48,098 bases of DNA, from NCBI GenBank assembly GCA_013176395.1, contig JABMLP010000053.1, forward strand, positions 1 through 48,098, read 5' to 3'. Within the stretch, counting starts at the first letter, position 1. Each line of letters opens with the position of its first letter. Below, in pieces: positions 1 to 10,407 of the stretch. The translations under genes and the position numbers were made by a program. The notes beneath the pieces are model-generated. The model searched no databases, was not told the DNA's origin, and saw nothing but the letters and a program-made list of their open reading frames with translations. Source of the stretch: Venturia oleaginea (lineage: Eukaryota; Ascomycota; Dothideomycetes; Venturiales; Venturiaceae).

Positions 1-112
1 AGTCCTGCCTTCCTGCTCTTCAGCCTTGAGGTGATCTGTAACACTTCTCTTTAAGCGTCTATTCCGTATTCTCAAGGTATATAGAGAGAGCGTTTTAGAT
101 AGTATATATCTA

Positions 113-1220
113 ACATGTTTCACCACTCACTTGGCCACCCCAACCACTAAATCTCAAGTCATCGTGTGATAAACCTCCCACCAATACAGCTTTTATTAAA
201 ATAATTCTAACAATACATTCTTTACGTATTTGGGCATCGATTAATCTTATGACCTTGAATACCGCAGCCACTACATGTTGGTAATGCTCGCTGTCGTACG
301 ACGACTTCCTGATCGTGAACACTATCTCTAGAGCTATTTTCGCATCCCTCGACCAAGAACTGACCCTGTTGAGCTTGTAAAACGCCTCCATATGCAATAT
401 ATCGTCTACGATACTGTTGCTTCTGTTTTCGTCGTTGGTTCTCTGTACGAAGCTTCCTATTCTCTTCTGCAAGTATTACTGCTGAATTCATTGCGACTTG
501 ACAATCTTTGATGAGTTGACCATTTGCTTGACTACTTGGGCTCTGAGATTGGCGATGAAGAAGATTTCGGACGAGCTGAGCCTGCTGCTCAAGCTGAGCT
601 ATCGTACGAGGAGTTTCTGACGTCCACTGTGGCGCTACTCCATGGGGTGTACCTGGTGGTGAGGGCGTCTCTTCAACACGCTGAAACCATGCGCTGATTG
701 TCGCTGGATCTTCGCATTTTGCACGCTGTGAATGGAATTTACGATTCCACTTTGTACAAAGCTCCGGCTAAGCGTTGATGAAGCGGGATACCCAGTTCTT
801 CCCGACTAATGACGGTGGAGGATTCGTACCGCGTTTTTCGAGTAAAGCGTTTGCCATTCGTCGTACGTCGATAATTTGGGGCGGAAATCCTCGTCGATCA
901 AGGTCTAGGATCCACTGAACCAGAGCCTGCTCTTCATGTATTTGTAACTTTCTCTTTTGGTGGTTAGATTCGCTTCGTGGTTTACTACCTTGAAGACGAG
1001 ACTGAAGTGTAGATCGAGGAATATCGTACGACGTTGAGATTTGACGTTGACTTAGGTTTGGATTCGATTGAAAGCTCTGCTTCGCAAGAAATAATCTAGC
1101 CTCTTTGCAAGCCGATCCGGGGGTTGGTGTTGACATTATCGCGATAATTGTACGAAGGGATTAGACTTTTTGGTTGGGTGGCCAAGTGAGTGGGGTGGCC
1201 AAGTGAATGGTGAAACATGT
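113..1220 (-). mobile_element. pogo/Fot1-like DNA transposon, internally deleted
   Basis: The ends are inverted repeats: the left starts ACATGTTTCACCACTCACTT and the right, read inward, starts ACATGTTTCACCATTCACTT. The right end repeats the 'ACTTGGCCACCC' block twice. Both ends are flanked by TA (111-112 and 1221-1222), the target duplication of the Tc1/mariner/pogo superfamily. At about 1.1 kb it is roughly half the length of an autonomous pogo/Fot1 element. The missing part is the catalytic core of the transposase, so this is a non-autonomous deletion derivative. Confidence 0.9.
222..1136 (-). pseudogene. pogo/Fot1 transposase remnant without the DDE domain
   Basis: The N-terminal part (1136 down to 768, 122 codons) shows the psq-type helix-turn-helix (about residues 20-55) and the start of the CENP-B/Tc5-type DNA-binding domain with the 'LVGKNWVSRF' block. 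A TAG codon at 768-770 interrupts it. The same frame then reads on without another stop to 222 and ends in the family's usual C-terminal tail (leucine-rich segment, 'AVILAEENRKLR', then a CCHC zinc knuckle C-x2-C-x4-H-x4-C). The sequence jumps directly from the end of the Tc5 domain to this tail, so the whole DDE catalytic region is absent. A readthrough product would bind DNA but could not transpose. Confidence 0.85.
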
Positions 1221-1249
1221 TAGTAGCTTAGATAGTAGAGTTACGTAAG

Positions 1250-1505
1250 TGTCACGGGGCGGGTTCGGGTATTAGGAGGAAGGAGCAGCAGCAGGAACAG
1301 GTATTATTCAACAGGCTACATACGAACTGGCAGGCAAACCAACAGGCAGGTTTGACGACAGGACGTAGCTCAAAGAGCTACAAACTGGTTGAAGCCACGC
1401 AGGCTTTTAAACCCTTTCCTCGGCAGAACTACGGTTCTGCCTTGATCACGTACCGTGGGGCCACCCCAACGGCGGGAGAGACTTGTCCGCGGTCGTACCG
1501 TGACA
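1250..1505 (+). mobile_element. solo LTR, 255-bp family, copy 1
   Basis: It begins TGTCACGGGGCGGG and ends CGTACCGTGACA, with an 8-bp terminal inversion and TG...CA ends. A perfect 5-bp target duplication GTAAG lies at 1245-1249 and 1506-1510. Nearly identical copies occur at 10153-10407 and, inverted, at 13586-13840. No internal retrotransposon sequence is attached. Confidence 0.88.
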
Positions 1506-1559
1506 GTAAGGCGCCAATAAGCGACGTATATACTACAAACGGATGGAGAATAGCGATAA

Positions 1560-1790
1560 TGTTGAACAGTGGCATGCCTGTCCTTGATACCTCAGGCATG
1601 ATGCACGTGATAGATGCCAAGGAATGCATTGACATGCATATATATGCATGCAGATGCTACGGTGTACTTAACCTCCTCAGTCAATACAGTCAAGTCACAG
1701 GGTGACACTCGCTCTGTTCATCGGCTCCTATCGTTAAGTTCGTGTTGAATCTACTTCCGAATAACTCTGTTTTGCTCGTTCAGCGTAACA
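1560..1790 (+). repeat. 5' LTR of copia-1
   Basis: 231 bp, TGTTGAACAGTGG ... CAGCGTAACA, repeated at 9430-10102. It contains a palindromic ATGCATATATATGCATGC stretch near 1637-1654. Confidence 0.92.
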
Positions 1791-1805
1791 GGTTATGAGC
1801 CCGGG
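1791..1805 (+). promoter_or_regulatory. primer binding site of copia-1 (half initiator-tRNA-Met type)
   Basis: GGTTATGAGCCCGGG directly follows the 5' LTR. It is complementary to the anticodon stem-loop region of initiator tRNA-Met (CAU anticodon), not to a tRNA 3' end. This is the half-tRNA priming known from Drosophila copia. The same motif follows the LTRs at 30529 and 47052. Confidence 0.85.
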
Positions 1806-2637
1806 TTTTGCCTAGGTTCTACAGGACTAAACCGATAGAAAGGGAACTACGTCTCTCCCAAGGATAAGAGACGGCGTTGAATGTGACAGGTTCAGCATTC
1901 AAACAGGGACACCAACTCTCCCAAGGATAAGAGCAGGCGTTTGATCTGACGGGGTTAGGATCGAACAAAGGAACAACAACCCTCCTAAGGACAAGAGGTG
2001 TATAAGTGCTTTGACAAGAGTCAGGAAAGGAAGACTAAGGGACATGTCTTCAGAGCACAAATCCAGGCAGCCACTGCCAACACTGAGTTGCGAGAACTCA
2101 AGGACGTAGTTCCAAAGAGCAAGGAATTATTTGACTGGTGAAGGGACCTGGTGGATCATTTCCCAGGCCATCAAGTACAATACATACGACCTTCCAGATG
2201 ATCGCCATTTGGTACAGACAAGAGCACCAAAACCACCAGGTGCTGAGGGACAAGGATTCATTCCTTGGTCCTCACAACCCTCGACATCCTCCTACCCCGC
2301 TCCGCCCTCCTCTCGCCCAAAGAAACAGACCTTCGTGACAGTCCCTCTACAGCTAGATGATAAAGAGCTGGCAGCAAATCAAGATGCCAAGGCTAGAGGA
2401 GATACTCCCCCGCACCCGGAGTTTACTTTCGTGGAAGAGAAGGACTCTCAAGATACTTCGTCAGACAAGACAAGGGCAGGTTCAGCCATGAGGCCCTACG
2501 ATGACTGGGTGTCTGCTAACAGCAAGGCGATACATAAGATCATGATGTGCCTGTCAGAGGACGACCAGAACCTGTACAGTATCTACGAGAGGGCATCAAA
2601 TCTGTGGGAAGTCCTGATGACGAAGTACATGGAGGTC

Positions 2638-2827
2638 ATTGTCATGATCGAACTATGTTGGTATTCGAATGCAGTTAAATGTAGTTAAATGTGGTGGTTC
2701 TGCTCGATCAGGTCTAGCGCGAGACTGGTCGCATTGTCATGATCGAACTATGTTGGTATTCGAATGCAGTTAAATGTAGTTAAATGTGGTGGTTCTGCTC
2801 GATCAGGTCTAGCGCGAGACTGGTCGC
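2638..2827 (+). repeat. 95-bp tandem duplication within a solo LTR
   Basis: 2638-2732 is repeated exactly at 2733-2827. Each unit includes a doubled 'GTAGTTAAATGT'-like motif. Perfect identity suggests the duplication is recent or was inherited from the parent element. Confidence 0.93.
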
Positions 2828-2938
2828 AAGTACTTAGACTCGTCTCTACCTCTTAGTTAGCTCCTCATCCTTACAACTTCGCACATCTTATAGAATTCAA
2901 ATCATGCTTCCAAATCAAGTCCGAGGTCAAACGTGACA
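2640..2938 (+). mobile_element. solo LTR (299 bp) in copia-1 gag
   Basis: Ends are TGTCATGATCG ... AAACGTGACA, with TSD GTCAT at 2635-2639 and 2939-2943. Virtual removal restores the gag frame (codons KYMEV then MTAD). It has an internal 95-bp perfect tandem duplication. Confidence 0.9.
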
Positions 2939-4383
2939 GTCATGACAGCGGATATTACCTCTTCTATCCAGGAGTTTGTCAACTTCAGGATGGACGAGGG
3001 AGATACAATCGATGGCTCGTGGACATATCTTACCAATCTTGGGGTAAAGATCGCATCAGTCTCTCCGGTAGAAGCGCACTACCAACTCCCAGGGAAGAGG
3101 ATGAGACACCTTCTGGCAGCTCTCCCAACAGAGTACTCGGCAATGAAACAAGCTATCCAAGCGCAGTCATACCTGCAGCCAGAACACATCCTAAAGCTTC
3201 TGAAAGGAAGAGAGGCCGACATCAGGATCATCGAAACGACAATGGTAGCCCAGAACCAGAAGAACAAATCTGGAAGCGGAAAGAATGTCAGCTGCTACCT
3301 CTATCACGGCCCGCACCTAATTATGGACTGCGAACACCTCTCAGCTGCAAAAGACACCGTCGAGAAAAGAAGAGAGAGAAGAGTCCCAACCTCAAGAAGT
3401 CGACAACCAAGCAACGAAGTTCCAAATTGCCTTCGCATTTAGCCTCATCCTCCGAGAACCTCAGCCAAGACGAGCTTGTGAAACTGATTTCCAAGATAGT
3501 CCTAGATGTCAAGAAACAGCGACCCAAGAAAACAGCAAGAGCTTACGCTGCTCAGTCAGAACCTGAGACTGGAGACGAGGAAACAGAAGAGGTCTCCTCC
3601 GAGGATGAGATCCACGATGAAGTTGCCCATACCAGCGTTGAAGCGATGGGTAAGCTCCTACCCCAGCAAGGCATGCTCGATTCCTGCGCCTCATCTCATA
3701 TGACTGACCGACAATCTCTCCTCAGGGGTAAACTCAAGCCATTACCCATGAAGAGACTGATTAAGGTTGGAGGCGGAATCCTTTCTGCGAGTTATGAAGG
3801 AGATGCAGTCATGGAGGATAGGAGAGGCAATAAGGTAGTTCTCGAAAAGGTTTTGCTTGTACCTGGACTCGGAGTCAATCTTGTATCATGGAATAAACTC
3901 TCGACTCAATTTGATATTCGGCCACCAGACTTCAATGTTCTCTCAAGCACCAATGGCGAACCTGTTCTTCAAACTATCGTTAGAAGAGGAGTTCCTATCG
4001 TTACAAACATCAAGAACTTGCAGGAAAAGGGAAAGAGGAAAGGGAGAAAAGTCCATGAGCTTGAATGGGCTTTCCCTTCTGCAGAAGGCGAACCTATTCC
4101 CCTTGACGAAAGTGAGGAGCTGTTCCCATCTCTCACTAGGAAGAAGGCCCAGTGGGAGCTATGGCATAGAAGGTTTGCCCATTATGGGGCTAAGTCTCTA
4201 AGATACGTCCACAAGGTTACTACCTTAGACCAGCCAATTCCTACCTTTGAGTCAAGAGACTGTCCATGCAAGATGTGACGGCTTGCTAGGCTACTGGAAC
4301 AACCACAGTATTCAAGCACCTGACAAGGCGCCACAGTACACGAGCCATGTAACGGCTTGCTAGGCTACTGGAACAACCACAGT

Positions 4384-5992
4384 GATTGATTGATTGATTG
4401 ATTGATTTTATCCTACTCGGTTGCAGCCGCTTAATCACGCAGCTATGTCCGGTTAGGAGGACTTCATCAGACAGCCGACACGTGATAGATTATATAATCC
4501 ACCGCGCCCCACTTCGCCCCGTTCACTGAAACAAGACCAGCTGTCCCCTCGGTCCTCCCCCTTTTCCCCTAACCAGTATCTCCAGATGCCCGCGGGCTCT
4601 TGTAGATACTGGTTATTCTGCTAGTATATCTGTGCTATGTAGACTCAAGAGGCAATGCCTCGTGTTTCGCTATCCTTCTACCTACAGTCTCCCTCTAATG
4701 CTCAGCTTGTCTATCTGTTTCGCCTTATCCCTCAAGGCCAATGGGTTCCCTAAGTATGTTTCTGCTTGTGAAAGTTGCCTTGCACCAGATTCCTATGCGG
4801 CGGTGTATTTGGTTGTGTGATGCTGGAGACAATAGTAACCATCGTAGTCGTGATTTCGCTGCTTCGGTGTGATACTCCGGGTATGCCCGTGGACGAGGCT
4901 GTCTGGTAGCTGCCGTATTGTATGGCGCCGATCGTGCTATAGACCTGCCGTCTTATAGTCGGAGCCTATCTGCTGCTAGTCGCTCTCCCTACTTGCTATA
5001 TCGCGCTCCTACTCTTGCCAATGCCATAACTGGGACGCAACAGTCTGGGGAGAGGCTCAAGGCTACGTCTGCTGGCTTGTAGGGAGGGGATTTGCCGCCA
5101 ATAAGCTCCTTCTATACGTCCTTACTGCTTACTGTGTTGCGCACCTACTCTTGCCAATGCCATAACTGGGACGCAACAGTTTGGGGAGAGGCTCAAGGCT
5201 CTGGACATCAGCTTACAGCAGGACGGTTTGCGGAGACGATAGTAGATGAGGTTCTCTAGCAGCTGCCGTATCGTGTCGCACCGATTGTGTTGTAGACCTG
5301 TCGTCTTATAGTCGGAGCCTATCTGCTGCCAGTCGCTCTCCCTGCTTGCTATATCGCGCACCTACTCTTGCCACTGCCATAACTGGGACGCAACAGTCTG
5401 GGGAGAGGCTCAAGGCTACGTCTGCTAGCTTACAGGGAGGGGATTTGCCGCCAATAGGCTCCTTCTATGCGTCCTTACTACTTACTGTGTCGCGCACCTA
5501 CTCTTGCCAATGCCATAACTGGGAGGCAACAGTTTGGGGAGAGGCTCAAGGCTCTGGGCAACAGCTTGTAGCAGGACGGTTTGCCAAGACGTTGGGAGAG
5601 GTTGTCTAGTCGTTGCAGTGGTGTGTGGTGCCGATTGTTGCGCACCGGGCGTCTGGTGTTTGAGTTGTGTTGAAGGTATTGCCGTTCTAGCAGTGACTCG
5701 TCGACTCGGAGCGTTGCAGTGTCATCTGGGGTGATGGACTAGCCGGGAGATAGTGACTAGATGGTTGCTGTTGTCTTTGGTGGACGCATCGTTCGTGTAG
5801 CTTGCTCATGTATTCGTCTGCTTGCTCTGCCGTGGCCGCGACGGCGACTCTAGAGATATCTCATCGACGCTGAGGGACGCGCGATGGCCTCTAGAGGCCG
5901 GAGCGGCCACTGGCAGAGGTGTTTTGATGATCCTTAGATGATACTTCTGTAAATTCCAAAAATTGAGTTCTCGCTGTGTGTGCTGTTTTTTC
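4384..5992 (-). mobile_element. non-coding retroposon with (AATC)n tail
   Basis: This 1609-bp insertion is flanked by the direct duplication CAACCACAGT (4374-4383, 5993-6002). Read on the minus strand it begins GGAAAAAACAGCACACA and ends in about six AATC units (plus strand: GATT repeats at 4384-4407). A target duplication of 10 bp or more plus a simple-repeat 3' tail is the signature of LINE-machinery (target-primed) insertion. I see no reverse transcriptase and no ORF longer than about 90 codons, so it looks non-autonomous. The minus-strand ORF 6012-5806 (68 codons) resembles one near 10779-10910. Confidence 0.65.
4905..5620 (+). repeat. two ~350-bp tandem units inside the retroposon
   Basis: Blocks sharing 'TCTTATAGTCGGAGCC' (near 4950 and 5300) and 'CTACTCTTGCCA' (near 5010, 5143, 5363, 5498) recur with a period near 350-355 bp. 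A half-unit of about 130-135 bp is shared within each. The copies are diverged by several percent. No coding potential was seen. Confidence 0.75.
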
Positions 5993-7587
5993 CAACCACA
6001 GTGTCCAAGCACCTAACAAGGCGCCACAGTACACGGGCCACAGCAAGACCTATAAGTAGGCCTTGCCCCCAGCCCCCATTTACATAGCTACCTGTAGTTC
6101 ACTATCACATTTCGCCCATATCTGATTGCTGCTCACGCCTTTCATTAGTGACTACTAGCCGTGACACAAGATCTGTCTTACTACCCAAATGAAAAGAAGC
6201 TATGGTAGGGTGACGAAACCGAAGCAAGAAATTATGGAACTTATCTCAGTCGATATCTGTGGACCATTGCCCGTGTCAAGAAAGGGATTCAAGTAGTTTC
6301 TACAGATCGTCGAAAATGCTTCCCGAAAAAAATGGACAAGGCCAATGAGAGAGAAGTCGGATGCACCTCAAGAACTCAGACAATGGAAAGTGTCAGCTAA
6401 GACTGAAACTGGGAAGAAGCTGAAAGCTGTGAGGATCGACAATGCGAGAGAACTTGTCAAGCTGGCGAGAGATTGGGAGAAAGAAGAGGGTATGCACCCT
6501 GAGTTCACAGATGCATATAGTTCCAACCAGAATGGGGTTGCGGAAAGGAATATCCAGACCTCAGAGAACAATGTCCGGGCTATGTGCGAGGATTCCGGAA
6601 TGCCTATTGAGTTCTGGCCAGAAGCAATCGAAACCCATACCTATGTCAGCAATCTTCTCGCCAACGGTCCAGAGGTTGAAGGATTCAGGCTCTCCCCAGA
6701 AGAAGCATAGTCAGGAAAGAAACCCTCAATTGATCACCTTCGAGTATGGGGATGTCAGGCTATCGTACATGTCCCGAGAGAGGAGCTTGCAGGGGCAATA
6801 CACAACTCCTCAAAGTCGAGGGCTGACAAATTCATGAATACTGGCAAGCCTGTAGTCTTCATGGGATATGTCAAAGGTACAAGAAAAATGTGGAAGTTCT
6901 GGGATCCAGATTTCAGGGACATCAAGACACACAGCTCGGTAAGGTTCCTTGAAGATAAAAAAGGGGGTGAGTTGAGTTTGAACCTCGGAATAGCAAGTCA
7001 AACCAACTCAGCAAGCCTTAACAGGAATCCAAGAGGAAGACCGAGAAAACTCCCAATAATCCCAGAGACTGTTGAGACACCCAGGCTAGCTAGGGAATTG
7101 GTACCTAAATTTCTAGTCTTTGAGAGAATTGTTAGGAAATCCACGCCAGAAGAAATTGCATTGGCAGACTCCCAAGGACCAGAAGCAACAAGTCGAACAG
7201 AGACATCTCACCCGGCTGAATCTGAGACAGCAATCCCTACTCAACCTACTTCTACACCTGTGCATTCTACACCTGCATCAACTCAAGCTCAGGAACCAAC
7301 AGGGCGTAAGAGACTTAGGTCAGACTCTATCACCTCGGACGAGAGACCATCGAAAAGACTCGATTACGCTATTTTCGCCCAGATCATGATGATGGCTAGT
7401 GAGCTTGCTGCAGATGGGAAAGATTTTCTAGGTGAGATCGACGAAGCTGCTTTCATTGCGTGCAAGGAGACAGTGGGAGCCAAGCACAACATCTCTATCC
7501 CCAAGACCTACAAAGAGGCGATCCAGGACGAGAAATGGGGCCACCTATGGAAGGAGGCTATTCAGAAGGAACTGGCTGCACTGGAGA

Positions 7588-7715
7588 TGTTAGAATAAGG
7601 GCGATCACCACATTGTGCACGTGACTGCATGTGACAGTACGTGACGCAGCATATATATTCCTCACTTCTGCCACGTAGATTCAAACAAGTTTGATCTTCT
7701 TCACTCATTTTATCA
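7588..7715 (+). mobile_element. very short solo LTR (128 bp) in copia-1 reverse transcriptase
   Basis: Ends are TGTTAGAATAAG ... CATTTTATCA, with TSD GGAGA at 7583-7587 and 7716-7720. Removal restores the RT reading frame at a Glu-Ser-Asn-His-Thr-Trp site. A TATA-like CATATATATTCC lies near 7650. Confidence 0.85.
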
Positions 7716-7801
7716 GGAGAGCAACCACACATGGAGCCAGGTTGTCCCCCCCAAGGAAGCCAATCTTGTGACATCCAAATGGGTATTCGACGTGAAGTAC
7801 C

Positions 7802-8009
7802 TGTTAGATGATACAGCCGCTGTTGGATGATACCACAATTTCAGTTAGCCGCGAAGTGGATATCGGTGGCATACAGCCGTCGGAATCATGTACCCGTCTT
7901 TTGATTTCAAAGCAATCACATCTGTATAACTATCGCTCGGTCACCGGTTCATTATGAACCTCATGCAATCCTTAATCCTCCTCATCTTTTCACTGTGTAT
8001 CATTCAAGA
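7802..8009 (+). mobile_element. solo LTR, 207-bp family (that of copia-3), copy 1
   Basis: It starts TGTTAGATGATACAGCC and ends GTATCATTCAAGA, with TSD GTACC at 7797-7801 and 8010-8014. The family lacks canonical CA at its 3' end (it ends GA), and the same boundary is supported by the TSD of the copy at 11923. Copia-1's frame is off by one base downstream even after removal. Confidence 0.87.
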
Positions 8010-9429
8010 GTACCTCATCAGGGAGCAATCGATAAGTTCAAGGCAAGGCTTGTGGCCAGAGGATTCTCACAGAAACTAGGTGTAGACTTCACGGACACCT
8101 TTGCACCTACTGTTAGGCATGATACCCTGAGATGCTTTATGGCTACTGTTGCCAAGAAGAATCTCCACATGCATGTAGTTGATGTGAACAATGCATTCAC
8201 CGAATCATTCCTGAAAGAGGACATCTTCATGATCCCTCCCCCAGGAGTAGACATTCCACCAGGCAAAGTCTTCAAGATGCTGAAGAGCTTGTATGGTCTG
8301 AAACAAGCTTGCAGCAAGAGACTGGAACCAACTCTGTGTAGAGAAATTGAAGAAGCTGGGCTTTGCCCAATCAGAAGTTGACCCCTGTCTTTTGGTTCAC
8401 AAGGAGAGAGACATCATGATTCTTACATGGGTAGACGACATACCTATTGCATCCTCAAATCTCGACAATATCAAATGGTTCAAGCAAGAATTTGGCAAGA
8501 TCTTCAAGATCAAGGACCTAGGAGAACCAGACAAGATTGTTGGCATGAGGATCGCCAGAGATAGAACGAAGGGAACCCTGAAGCTTGACCAAGGACACTA
8601 CATCAGGGAGGCCCTCGCAAAGTTTGGAATGTCGGTGGAAAAAGGGAAGCCAACACTGTCACCCATGGATTCCTATGATGATCTGAGGAAATCAGGACCA
8701 ACAGATCCTCGCGCAGATAGTGGGAGCTACCAGGAGCAGACGGGAACTTGGATGTGGCCAATGGTGATGTGCAGGCCAGATATAGCTTTTGCTATTAGAA
8801 GACCCAGCTCCTATGCATCTGACCCAACGGTATTCCATGAGAAGGCAATCAAGAAAGTAGCTAGGTACCTCAGGTCATTTCCAGATCTTGGACTGGAATA
8901 CAGCATTGGAGGACATACTGGGCTTGTGGGATACTCAGATGCAGATTACGCTATGGACAAGGCAGATAGAGTCTCCATCCTAGGATGGGTGTTCTTTCTT
9001 GCTAGAGCACCAGTTGCCTGGATGAGCAAGAAGATGAAGTCAGTAGCAACCTCTACGATGGAAGCTGAATACATGGCAATGAGCAGCGGTGGTAAACAAG
9101 CTCAATTTCTTTCATCGCTCTTGAGGAAAATGGGACATCCGGACATGGTAGGCAAGAACGCTTTTGAGCCTCTCATGGTTCTGAAGGGAGACAACCAAGC
9201 TTGTCTCAGCCTGGTTAAGGACTCCCATGCTCATGAGAGGTCTAAACACATTGACATCGTATACAACAATGTCAGAAGAATGAGGGAAAGGGACCAATTG
9301 ATTGTGGAGTTCTGTCCTACTGCAGACATGGTTGCAGATGGGTTGACTAAGCCAAAGAATGGTCAACAGTTCCAGAACTTCGTACATCAACTGGGAATGG
9401 TATAGTTAAGGTCTAGGCATGAGTGAGAG

Positions 9430-10102
9430 TGTTGAACAGTGGCATGCCAGTCCTTGATACCTCAGGTATAGTGCACGTGATAGATGCCAAGGAATGCATT
9501 GACATGCATATATATGCATGCAGATGCTACTGTTACGGATACTGTCACGTGGAACGTTTAGTGACATGTATGGCGCGTTTCCTTTGTGATTATAGTAAGT
9601 TGTTACACGGGATCGGAAGGATCATATGAACGCTCGAGCCTTGGCAAAGCGAGCGCTCGACACGCTCGATTGCGAGCGTTGTGAGCGCGCTCGATGCGCT
9701 CGATTGCGAGCGCCACGAGCGTAGGATTTCTTAGGAGATGGATCTCTATATAACGGACGAGACTCTGCTCCCTCAGTGTCTCGTATCTTCACTCTCTAGT
9801 TACTTCGCTATTGCTTTTAGTTACTTAGCACAATTCACGACTCTTATATCTTGCGAGCTTCGCTTCACTTGTTTGATACGATATTGTTGCCCCGGACCAT
9901 TTGAACTCTACTGTACGGATTAGCCAAATCCAGCTAGATTACTTTGAGTCATAGCCTCTGCGTAACAGCTACGGTGTACTTAACCTCCTCAGTCAATACA
10001 GTCAAGTCATAGGGTGACACTCGTTCTGTTCATCGACTCCTATCGTTAAGTTCGTGTTGAATCTACTTCCGAATAACTCTGTTTTGCTCGTTCAGCGTAA
10101 CA
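9430..10102 (+). repeat. 3' LTR of copia-1, split by a solo LTR
   Basis: Homologous to 1560-1790, and preceded by a short purine tract (GAGTGAGAG). The 437-bp insertion at 9531-9967 divides it 101 bp in. Confidence 0.92.
9531..9967 (+). mobile_element. solo LTR of the chromovirus family
   Basis: Ends are TGTTACGGATACTG ... CTCTGCGTAACA, with TSD GCTAC at 9526-9530 and 9968-9972. It is homologous, in opposite orientation, to the chromovirus 3' LTR at 36265-36276 plus 41956-42413. A TATA box (CTCTATATAACGG) lies near 9742. Confidence 0.9.
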
Positions 10103-10152
10103 GATAAGGTATTTAATTTGTCCCTATTTATCGTTATCAAGGGTAAAGTAAG

Positions 10153-10407
10153 TGTCACGGGGCGGGTTCGGGTATCAGGAGGAAGGAGCAGCAGCAGGAA
10201 CAGGTATCATTTAACAGGCTATATACGGGCTGGCAGGCAAACCAACAGGCAGGTTTAACGACAGGACGTAGCTCAAAGAGCTATGAATTGGTTGAAGCCA
10301 CGTAGGCTTTAAAACCTTTCCTCGGCAGAACTCCGGTTCTGCCTTGATCACGTGCCGTGGGGCCACCCCAACGGCGGGAAGGACTTGTCCGCGGTCGTAC
10401 CGTGACA
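10153..10407 (+). mobile_element. solo LTR, 255-bp family, copy 2
   Basis: Same sequence as 1250-1505. It is flanked by GTAAG (10148-10152) and TTAAG (10408-10412), a 5-bp duplication with one mismatch. Confidence 0.82.

Larger units (their letters stand above)
4274..6166 (+). mobile_element. solo LTR in copia-1 integrase region, itself interrupted
   Basis: Outer ends are TGTGACGGCT ... AGCCGTGACA, with TSD CAAGA at 4269-4273 and 6167-6171. Removing it brings the pre-integrase cysteine motif of copia-1 back in frame. Without the nested retroposon (4384-5992 plus 10-bp duplication) the LTR is about 270 bp. A 74-bp direct repeat sits at its left end (units starting near 4279 and 4353), and a TATA-like CCTATAAGTAGG lies near 6049. 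Confidence 0.87.
2131..9405 (+). pseudogene. copia-1 gag-pol, broken
   Basis: Gag (UBN2-like) runs from about 2131 and resumes at 2939 after a solo LTR. Next come a degenerate zinc knuckle near 3295-3340, the protease motif DSCASS (about 3680), and the pre-integrase LWHRRFAH block (about 4160). The integrase core resumes at 6167 after an insertion, followed by the RT (SLYGLKQA near 8290; the YVDD box is changed to WVDD near 8433) and RNase H (8930-9360). Besides five insertions there are in-frame TAG codons near 6295 and at 6708-6710, a one-base frame change near 8015, and another near 8340. No in-frame ATG is obvious at the start of gag. Catalytic residues are partly kept, but no continuous product is possible. 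Confidence 0.9.
1560..10102 (+). mobile_element. Ty1/copia retrotransposon 'copia-1', decayed and containing nested insertions
   Basis: Two LTRs (1560-1790; 9430-10102) enclose gag-pol in copia order: gag, protease, integrase, reverse transcriptase, RNase H. The target duplication GATAA is at 1555-1559 and 10103-10107. Removing the nested 437-bp LTR and its 5-bp duplication leaves a 3' LTR of 231 bp, the same length as the 5' LTR. I count about 8 mismatches between them, mostly transitions. Five insertions lie directly inside it (2640, 4274, 7588, 7802, 9531), and the one at 4274 carries a further insertion. It cannot move by itself. Confidence 0.93.

Noticed and set aside
4632..5734. Plus-strand ORFs of 62-87 codons as protein genes
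   Set aside because: They lie in a tandemly repeated non-coding insertion and change with the repeat; no conserved residues.
1250..10407. The 255-bp repeats at 1250 and 10153 as the two LTRs of one large element
   Set aside because: Copy 1 alone has a perfect 5-bp duplication, a third copy is solo with its own duplication, and the sequence between is another complete element (copia-1).
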